Positions 52,503 to 58,140 of a stretch of 58,140 bases of DNA are shown piece by piece. This DNA comes from an uncultured Planktomarina sp. (GTDB lineage: Bacteria; Pseudomonadota; Alphaproteobacteria; Rhodobacterales; Rhodobacteraceae). Below the pieces are notes generated by a model. That model was given only the letters and a program-made list of their open reading frames with translations. It was not told the origin of the DNA and searched no databases. Made by a program: the position numbers and the translations under genes. Within the stretch, counting starts at the first letter, position 1. Every line of letters begins with the position of its first letter. The stretch covers positions 1 through 58,140 of the forward strand of contig CAJJBP010000020.1 in the NCBI GenBank assembly GCA_905182425.1, in the 5' to 3' direction.

Positions 52503-52984
52503 ACTTCTTTTATAATGGTGTGGGTAATCACTTAAAGTTTATGGATAGCAATGTAGCTGAACGGATCATGTATAGGCTGTGTTGACGGTTTGTATCTGAG
52601 CATAGTGTGGGGATTGCTTGTGGATGCTACCTTAACGAGGAAGTGCTACTTATTATTAACCTTTCTGGTTAAAGAAGAAGGATAAGAGTGGGGGGAAATC
52701 CGAAAAGTACCCAGAAATCTCCCAGTAGACGGTTTACCAAAATGCCTACACTACCTACTTTGATTTGGGCTTAGAACTGTATAACAGGCTTGATTCCATT
52801 CCACTGTATGCCACTTGAAGTACGCAACTGGTAGACAAGACGCAGGACAGTTTGTCCAAAGCTTTCTTACAGACGCTATTGGACTGCGGTTTACGACATT
52901 ATCCAGGGTTCAGCTCTTCGATCTTTCCGCTTGGTTTAATTTTCACCATTGGGTGGAGTTCATAGCTCCAAATTGGCGAATGAG
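52503..52984. other. intergenic, probably decayed sequence
   Basis: 482 bases between two convergent genes. Short frames such as SNVAERIMYRL (near 52550) faintly recall transposase C-termini, but I cannot confirm any family. No repeat or hairpin stands out. Confidence 0.35.
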
Positions 52985-53890
52985 TTAAAACACATCAGTC
53001 ACTGCATGGAATATAGATAGGTGCCGCTGCGCAATATCAGCATCAGACGGGCTGTAGCCACCGCCTATGACGGTCGCAATTGGAATATTGCGATTCTTGA
53101 AATGTTCTAAAACCGAACAATCCCGTTTGAAGATACCCTCCAGCGTCAAATCTAAATTCCCCAATTGATCACCCAAGAATACATCAACGCCTGCATCGTA
53201 TAACACGAGCTCAGGGATAAACTCTTTAGAGATATCGTTGAGAGTGCGGTGCAGCTGATGGAGATAGGCATTGTCTTCCAAATGGCGGTCGAGCGGTACA
53301 TCACGAGTACCTTGACGCTTTTGGAATGGAAAGTTTTGCTCGCAGTGCAACGAACAGGTATAGATGCCACTCTTGCCATGGCATATGTCGATCGTCCCAT
53401 CGCCTTGGTGTACGTCCAAATCTAGGATGAGAACATTTTCAACTAATCCATATTCGATCAAGTTTATCGCAGTAAATGCTAAATCATTGAGTACACAGAA
53501 CCCTGACCCATGGGAGTAATGTGCGTGATGTGTGCCCCCAGCAGCATGGCAAGCAACGCCTGTATCTAAAGCCTTCAGAGCCGTCGTATAGGTTCCGTTT
53601 AAGGCAAGAAAACTACGTTTAATCAACTGAGCATTCATAGGCAAATTGATTTGTCGAACTTCTTCTTGCAATAGCGTCCCTGTTGCCACGCGCTGCACAT
53701 AGTCATGTGCATGGGCACGCTGAATATCTCGATAACGCACGGGAGAGGAGTGTATGAATGCTAATCGCTGGGAGAAGTCACTACGTTGAAGATGATGCAC
53801 TAGCTTAGAGAACTTTGTCCCATTAAAGCGATGTGTCGGCGAAACGCTAATATCGTAAGAATCATTATAAACGACTGGAATGCGAGACAC
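52985..53890 (-). CDS. histone deacetylase-family protein (AcuC/acetylpolyamine amidohydrolase type)
   Basis: 301 residues of the arginase/deacetylase fold. Visible: the His pair in GGTHHAHYSHGSGFCVLND near 117-135, zinc ligands in ILDLDVHQGDGT near 154, LYDAGVDVF near 235 and VIGGGYSP near 273. All catalytic and zinc residues of class I/II-type bacterial deacetylases are present. Cytoplasmic; removes acetyl groups from acetylated lysines, polyamines or small amides. It is shorter than polyamine-specific enzymes (about 340), so a protein or small-molecule substrate is open. Alone on its strand. Confidence 0.88.
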   Translation of the reverse strand: MSRIPVVYNDSYDISVSPTHRFNGTKFSKLVHHLQRSDFSQRLAFIHSSPVRYRDIQRAHAHDYVQRVATGTLLQEEVRQINLPMNAQLIKRSFLALNGTYTTALKALDTGVACHAAGGTHHAHYSHGSGFCVLNDLAFTAINLIEYGLVENVLILDLDVHQGDGTIDICHGKSGIYTCSLHCEQNFPFQKRQGTRDVPLDRHLEDNAYLHQLHRTLNDISKEFIPELVLYDAGVDVFLGDQLGNLDLTLEGIFKRDCSVLEHFKNRNIPIATVIGGGYSPSDADIAQRHLSIFHAVTDVF

Positions 53891-54112
53891 AACGAGACCT
53901 TAACTGAGTTTGTAAAGCGAACGGTGATTGTTCGTAGTGTTAATTTCCATTGGTGGAAAGTCTTATTTTCCGCTGATAAAAACACAGAAATCAAAGCACA
54001 AATTAAGAGAATTTTCGATAATGTTAATGCTGAGCGGAAGGCCAAAGAAATAAGGCGTCTCACAATAAAGAGAACTATCAACTTGAAACGCATTATTCGT
54101 GGAACATAAACT
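53891..54112. other. spacer with an unassigned open frame
   Basis: Between the deacetylase start and the first 100-bp repeat. A plus-strand frame (about 53831-54109) is Arg/Lys-rich (AERKAKEIRRLTIKRTINLK) but begins inside the deacetylase gene, has no ribosome site and no known family; I do not call it a gene. Confidence 0.35.
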
Positions 54113-54212
54113 AAATCATATCCAGATATAAAAAGACCAACCTTTCAGTTCTCCAATAATGCGATAAAACCTTGTTTTACTGATATTTAAGTCTCTGCAC
54201 GTTTGAGCCTTA
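54113..54212 (-). repeat. degenerate 100-bp repeat, copy A, coding a recombinase-like HTH tail
   Basis: About 70% identical by eye to 55170-55268 in the same orientation, with one 1-base gap. On the minus strand it reads AQTCRDLNISKTRFYRIIGE then LKGWSFYIWI and a stop, a C-terminal helix-turn-helix like that ending serine recombinases/resolvases (.IC..LGISK.TLYR.IG). No upstream catalytic domain is found. Confidence 0.7.
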
Positions 54213-54281
54213 CTTATTCACTGAGCCAAGGCGAGTATTTAGACTGAGAAAATTAGATGTCATGTGTCCTACAGATTTAAT

Positions 54282-54695
54282 TTAGTTCACAAGTGTATCC
54301 AACAACAAGCTAACTGCAAAAGCTATCAGACCCAGATAGGTGCATAACATTCCTGAAATTCTCAAAAACGGGTTGAAGTCATAGAATGCGAAACAAATCC
54401 CATGTGCTAGCCTTCCATATGCGAAGATCAAACAGATCATTAGTAAATAGTTGAATGATGCATTTTCTGAGATTTCTAAGATCATCAACAGAACCAGAAA
54501 TATAGGAACGTACTCAGAGAAGTTCCCGTGTGCTCTGACGTTTCTGTCTAATTTTGATGCTGGAACTGCTTCATTCATTTTGAAAATTAGTTTCATCACA
54601 GGGCTTCCCCTAAAGTACCCAATGCGAAATGACAGGAACAAATAGAAAAGAGTAAACAGGGATGCGAAAGTAGATGTCAGAGGAAGATTGCTCAT
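54282..54695 (-). CDS. MAPEG-family membrane protein
   Basis: 137 residues, four predicted helices. LDRNVRAHGNFSEYVPIFLV near residues 50-70 is the MAPEG signature (R..RA..N..EY.P), the glutathione-contact region, and YGRLAHGICF near 95 is also conserved. Bacterial members act as glutathione-dependent transferases or peroxidases in the inner membrane, or have unknown roles. Single gene, flanked by the repeat copy A and a small secreted protein. Confidence 0.84.
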   Translation of the reverse strand: MSNLPLTSTFASLFTLFYLFLSFRIGYFRGSPVMKLIFKMNEAVPASKLDRNVRAHGNFSEYVPIFLVLLMILEISENASFNYLLMICLIFAYGRLAHGICFAFYDFNPFLRISGMLCTYLGLIAFAVSLLLDTLVN

Positions 54696-54762
54696 TACAC
54701 TGTTCCATTTGTTATTTTGGTCTTAATAGCAAACTCATCGTTTTGGTCCAACTTTTATAGTC

Positions 54763-55128
54763 CTAGCACTCATTGTAAATCATGGCACTAGTCAGACGTA
54801 TTGAACCGTCTGGCATGATCGTATCGCAGAAGAGTACGCTATCCATGTTAGTATTTCTCATATTAGCATTCCCCATATTAGCGCGATTCAAGATAGCACC
54901 ATAAAGATTAGCACTTTCCAGATTAGCACCCTCCAAACCAGCACCAGACAGATTAGCAAGAGCCAGATTAGCATCAGACAGGTCAGTGCCCCTAAGATCA
55001 GCATTCCTTAGATCACAATTTACGCAACTACCAGTATCTTTCAGCCTCTGTAGATCATCCGGATCAAATGCAGATGCACTTCCTGCAACCATAACTGCTG
55101 TAATAGCTAATACTATTGAGATTTTCAT
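54763..55128 (-). CDS. secreted pentapeptide-repeat protein
   Basis: 121 residues with a signal peptide ([20 protein letters not shown], cleaved before FDP). Residues about 30-95 are pentapeptide repeats of the A(D/N)LXX type ([20 protein letters not shown] and on), expected to fold into a right-handed beta-helix of about three coils. Cys pairs before the repeats and near the C-terminus may form disulfides. The small leader-plus-repeat layout is common in marine proteobacteria and cyanobacteria; function unknown. Followed upstream by the second repeat copy. Confidence 0.85.
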   Translation of the reverse strand: MKISIVLAITAVMVAGSASAFDPDDLQRLKDTGSCVNCDLRNADLRGTDLSDANLALANLSGAGLEGANLESANLYGAILNRANMGNANMRNTNMDSVLFCDTIMPDGSIRLTSAMIYNEC

Positions 55129-55169
55129 AGTGAGGATTCCTGGCGTTTAGTAAAATTGTGAGCTTATCT

Positions 55170-55268
55170 AAATCATAATGAGATACAGATAGGCTAACCT
55201 TTCAATTTCCCAATTATGCTATACAAACTCGTTTTGCTCATATCCAAGTCCCAACATATTGAGCCTTA
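55170..55268 (-). repeat. degenerate 100-bp repeat, copy B, coding a recombinase-like HTH tail
   Basis: Counterpart of copy A one kilobase away. The minus strand reads GSICWDLDMSKTSLYSIIGK then LKG and a stop. It keeps the DL..SKT..Y.IIG.LKG pattern of copy A. The protein-level similarity across a DNA-level ~70% match suggests both derive from the ends of related recombinase genes. The copies bracket the MAPEG and pentapeptide-repeat genes. Confidence 0.7.
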
Positions 55269-55737
55269 GATGGCCTTAATGGTCAAGATGGAAATGTCTC
55301 TAAAAAAAGACCAGGCCATATAAGTTGCTACAGCAAATGGAGGACAGACGTTAAAAGTGCTTTGATGCAGTACTCTATTTGGATCACTTAAAGTTTAAAG
55401 TGGTCATAACTTGAGTTCAGACTAAGTCCCATTTGATAAAGAAAATGGTGTTTCAAAATGCTGAGACCACGGAGAGAAGTTTGGTGGATCAATCCCCTGT
55501 CTGCCTAAAGCTTTTACGTAGGATTCCTTGTAGGCAGTTTATTATGGTATTGAGTTTAATTTGGTCATTAACTCATAGCGACTTCTGGACCACTAGCCAT
55601 TGAAACAACCTTGGAATCAAACTTAACTGCTGCATCAAATCGTACACTCTGTGCTTCTTCCATTGCTTTATCATTAGGCGGGGCTACAAATTAGCCCTGC
55701 CCGCTTCGAGCAGTTTTGCCTGACAGTGCCGCTTCGA
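55269..55737. other. intergenic, one inverted repeat
   Basis: 469 bases with no recognised coding sequence. GGCGGGGCTA (55677-55686) pairs with TAGCCCTGCC (55692-55701), just past the gamma-glutamyltransferase stop. The one G-T pair favours plus-strand RNA and no T-tract follows on the minus strand, so it is only a doubtful terminator for that gene. Confidence 0.4.
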
Positions 55738-57333
55738 CTAGAACCCCGCGGCCAAACCGTCCTTGCGTGGGTCAGAACCTGAGGCATAAGCCCCATCAGC
55801 CAATCGGCAAATCAGTTGCGCTCCGCCGAAGCCAAAGGCGTTGTCGGGAGCTTCAAGCTCGATTAAGTGACCTATCTGTGCCAAATACTCCAAGGTCGCT
55901 GCGGGCATCACATCTTCACACGCGAGCTTCAATCCCTCAACAAATCGCCAACGCGGAGCATCGACCGCCATCTGCGGATCTTGGCCCCAAACTTGGGTCC
56001 GTAATACCATTTGTACATGACCTTGCGCCTGCATTGGCCCTCCCATAACACCAAAGCTCATCAATGGGCCATCAGGTCCCATCAAAAATCCTGGAATGAT
56101 AGTGTGAAACGGACGTTTATTCGGCCCCACTATATTTGGGCTAGCGGGATCAAGCGAAAATCCAGCACCACGGTTTTGCATTGCGATGCCTGTGCCAGGA
56201 ATAGCAACGCCGGATCCAAAGCCTGCATAGTTTGATTGAATGAAGGACACCATCATACCGGATGCATCAGCAGCTGTTAAATAAACTGTACCACCGTTGA
56301 TAGGCGCACCCACATTAAAATCCTGCGCACAAATCTCGTCGATCAGCGCAGCGCGACTGGCCAAATAGGTTTCATCTAGCAATACTTCAGATGTGACACC
56401 CGTCATATATTTATCATCTGCGACGTAAGTTTCGGCGTCGACGAGGGCCAGCTTCATCGCTTCTACTTGGAGATGGATTGCCAGTGGATCATCACTATCA
56501 AGATCGCGAATGCGGGTATGTGAAAGAATACCCAACGCCATCAAAGCGGCGATGCCTTGGCCATTTGGTGGGATTTCATGCAATTCCAGATCGTCAAATT
56601 TCTTTGAGAGAGTGCCACACCAATCGACCTTATGTGCAGCCATGTCTTCCCTACTAAGCACCGCACCGTGTTCCAACGCAAAGTCGCAAATTGCATCAGC
56701 CAACGCACCTTTGTAGAACGCCTCACCGTTGGTCCGTGCGATCAATTGAAATGTCTTTGCCAGTGGCTTATTTATAAACCGTTCGCCAGCTTTGGGTGCT
56801 TTCCCGTTTGGTAAGAACGTTTCAGTAAATCCAGGGTGATGAACAAGATCCTCTGCAGCGCGACGCCATAACTCTGCAATAACTGGCGTGACGATAAATC
56901 CGTCACTAGCGTAACCGATTGCCGGCTCAAACAAATCAGCAAACGGTAGCTTGCCAAACCGTTCAGACAAAGCGACCCATGCGGATACGGCACCTGGGAC
57001 CGTTACACTTTCCCAACCGCGATAGGGCATTTCATCATACCCGGCAAAACGTTCCGGGTTCCAGCCTGCAGGAGAACGCCCGGAGGCATTTAGACCATGT
57101 AATTTCTGACCATCCCACAGAATAGCAAAAGCATCTGCCCCTACGCCGTTACCTGTTGGCTCAACGAGCGTCAGAGTGATCGCAGTTGCAATCGCAGCAT
57201 CCACCGCATTACCACCTCTGGCAAGCATCAAAAGCCCCGCTTGCGCCGCCAAAGGGTGCGATGTTGTGACAACATTTTCAGCCAAAACTGCGGAACGACG
57301 CGAGGGGTAAGGATGATTAGCACAGAGTTTCAT
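55738..57333 (-). CDS. gamma-glutamyltransferase family protein
   Basis: About 531 residues, Ntn-hydrolase precursor. N-terminal LAAQAGLLMLARGGNAVDAA and GNGVGADAF are family blocks; the autocleavage/nucleophile Thr is in NGGTVYLTAADASG near residue 348, followed by NYAGFGSGVAIPG and MGGPMQAQGHVQ in the small subunit. No signal peptide is seen, so it resembles cytoplasmic YwrD-type GGTs that act on gamma-glutamyl peptides or related amides. I prefer the ATG at 57333 with GAAGG upstream; an in-frame ATG at 57396 has a weaker site. An upstream TTGTCGAT half-palindrome may link it to the GntR regulon. Confidence 0.88.
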   Translation of the reverse strand: MKLCANHPYPSRRSAVLAENVVTTSHPLAAQAGLLMLARGGNAVDAAIATAITLTLVEPTGNGVGADAFAILWDGQKLHGLNASGRSPAGWNPERFAGYDEMPYRGWESVTVPGAVSAWVALSERFGKLPFADLFEPAIGYASDGFIVTPVIAELWRRAAEDLVHHPGFTETFLPNGKAPKAGERFINKPLAKTFQLIARTNGEAFYKGALADAICDFALEHGAVLSREDMAAHKVDWCGTLSKKFDDLELHEIPPNGQGIAALMALGILSHTRIRDLDSDDPLAIHLQVEAMKLALVDAETYVADDKYMTGVTSEVLLDETYLASRAALIDEICAQDFNVGAPINGGTVYLTAADASGMMVSFIQSNYAGFGSGVAIPGTGIAMQNRGAGFSLDPASPNIVGPNKRPFHTIIPGFLMGPDGPLMSFGVMGGPMQAQGHVQMVLRTQVWGQDPQMAVDAPRWRFVEGLKLACEDVMPAATLEYLAQIGHLIELEAPDNAFGFGGAQLICRLADGAYASGSDPRKDGLAAGF

Positions 57334-57482
57334 TGTTGGGCCTTCTTTTGTGTTTAGCTCAAAGTAAGCAGGAGAATGCAGGTCGTTACGGGCCATAGAA
57401 TAGGTTCTTCATAGTCATCATACGCACAGCTTTGCCAATATGAAAACAATGCGCCCTTGACCTAAACACACAGGCAAAATGT

Positions 57483-57508
57483 TGAACATGACAACAAACA
57501 TTGTCGAT
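57483..57508. promoter_or_regulatory. possible half-operator upstream of the gamma-glutamyltransferase gene
   Basis: TTGTCGATTT at 57501-57510 matches the first seven bases of TTGTCGACAA. With GACAAC at 57490-57495 it also forms a loose inverted repeat (GACAA...TTGTC). Weak evidence; it sits in the 190-bp spacer between the Gfo/Idh and GGT genes. Confidence 0.25.
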
Positions 57509-57523
57509 TTTGCGCATCATATA

Positions 57524-58140
57524 TCAATTATTACCAGGGCTTGCCAAAATACCCTCAATCAGGATTTGAACCCGCAGTGCCTCATCGATAGTTGCCAGAC
57601 GGTTGGGTTGACCAGCCATCAAAAGCGTCAGATCATCTAATTGTGCCTTTAGGCCAATTGCACGCGTGTCTTCGGGGCTGCTATCCGCAGGTACAAATGG
57701 CCCACCTGATGAAACCGTATCGATGACAAATTCAGAAATCCGACGGCTTATTTTGGACCCTTTTATTGTTACCTCTTGTCGCTCGGGTTGCGCACCCCCA
57801 ACGCTGCCCATAATCGTAACTGGTAAACCCACTTCATTCACTAAACGCGCCGCAACCTGGGTTTCACATAGATTACCTTCAGCGGGATAGTCCGTAAATG
57901 CCCAGACCAACTTCAGCGGCCCCAAAATGCGTTCGCTCAAGAATATAAAATGCGAGATTACCTCACGTGTCATCCCCCCCTCATCAGAAAAACGCAGCCA
58001 GTTCGCTGCCTGTTGCCATCGGCGCGGCCACTGCGAATAGGTCACGATGATGTCAACACCTATAAGGTCGCCCAATTCACCGCCTTTAACTGCCAAAGAA
58101 ACATCGGTTAATGCATGCCCTGTAGCCTGAGTGAAGTTTA
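57524..58140 (-). CDS. Gfo/Idh/MocA-family oxidoreductase, C-terminal part (cut by window end)
   Basis: The frame is open to the last base, so the N-terminal Rossmann domain lies outside. The visible ~205 residues are the C-terminal Gfo/Idh domain: AVKGGELGDLIGVDIIVTYS, then WLRFSDEGGMTREVISHF and FLSERILGPLK, the typical substrate-domain helices with a catalytic-type His (ISHF). A dehydrogenase acting on a sugar, polyol or cyclic acid. It is a third member of this family in the window, in the same direction as the GGT gene about 190 bp ahead. Confidence 0.85.
   Translation of the reverse strand, partial: NFTQATGHALTDVSLAVKGGELGDLIGVDIIVTYSQWPRRWQQAANWLRFSDEGGMTREVISHFIFLSERILGPLKLVWAFTDYPAEGNLCETQVAARLVNEVGLPVTIMGSVGGAQPERQEVTIKGSKISRRISEFVIDTVSSGGPFVPADSSPEDTRAIGLKAQLDDLTLLMAGQPNRLATIDEALRVQILIEGILASPGNN

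Noticed and set aside
53831..54109. Arg/Lys-rich plus-strand frame of 92 codons
   Set aside because: It overlaps the start of the well-supported deacetylase gene, has no ribosome site, and the composition looks like AT-rich noise.
55677..55701. GC-rich hairpin as terminator of the gamma-glutamyltransferase gene
   Set aside because: Its wobble pair favours the other strand and no T-tract follows on the minus strand.

Overview
The window looks like a marine alphaproteobacterium, possibly Rhodobacterales or a close relative. The evidence is gene style (glycine betaine transport, FCD-type GntR control, GGT, MAPEG, a HAD variant I recall from roseobacters) and dense ATGA-overlapping operons. No rRNA or tRNA fixes the taxon, so this is an inference. 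G+C is visibly uneven: about 7-34.5 kb is G+C-rich and tightly packed, while the right third is AT-rich, loosely packed and full of decayed genes.

Layout. 1-2.4 kb: end of an acyl-CoA dehydrogenase coupled to an ADP-forming acyl-CoA synthetase. 2.4-5.4 kb: a glycine betaine/proline ABC transporter (proXWV, minus strand). 5.7-7.2 kb: a ureohydrolase and a hotdog thioesterase. 7.2-11.3 kb: a LolCDE/MacB-type ABC transporter with a secreted lipocalin-type protein, an arrangement like AttE-AttF/G-AttH.

11.6-34.5 kb is the centre of interest: two long divergent operons that start 184-200 bp apart near 25.2 kb. The 13-gene minus operon encodes an M32 carboxypeptidase, aminotransferase, VOC protein, AspA/AstE deacylase, PuuE-like deacetylase, AllA-like ureidoglycolate lyase, DapA-like aldolase, NAD epimerase, two Gfo/Idh oxidoreductases, SDR, M20 and M14 peptidases. 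The 8-gene plus operon encodes two DUF4438-like proteins, an Ldh2/AllD-like dehydrogenase, an M24 creatinase-like protein without most metal ligands, an amidohydrolase, a second aminotransferase, an unrecognised probable TIM-barrel protein and an allantoinase/dihydroorotase-like enzyme. Next to them lie a Dpp-type peptide ABC transporter (35-39.4 kb), an FCD-type GntR regulator (39.8 kb) and a substrate-binding protein with a one-base frameshift (40.6-42.2 kb). A palindrome, TTGTCGACAA or close to it, lies between the divergent catabolic operons, between the divergent transporter genes and upstream of the regulator. I infer one regulated system that imports and degrades a peptide-like, nitrogen-rich compound (amide, ureido or amidine bonds plus a hydroxy/keto-acid part). 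I cannot name the substrate, and I know of no described pathway with this gene set.

42-58 kb is accessory and decaying: ghosts of a phenol 2-monooxygenase, a D5-like phage primase, a serralysin-like metalloprotease and a tyrosine integrase; a CBS gene with an in-frame TGA; and two copies of a 100-bp repeat coding a recombinase-like helix-turn-helix tail. Intact genes among them include a urea-carboxylase-associated protein (UAAP2/CgdB-like), a gamma-butyrobetaine-hydroxylase-like dioxygenase, a CurA-like reductase, a Bcr/CflA exporter, a HAD protein lacking its catalytic Asp pair, a histone-deacetylase-family amidohydrolase, a MAPEG protein, a secreted pentapeptide-repeat protein, a gamma-glutamyltransferase and a truncated Gfo/Idh protein.
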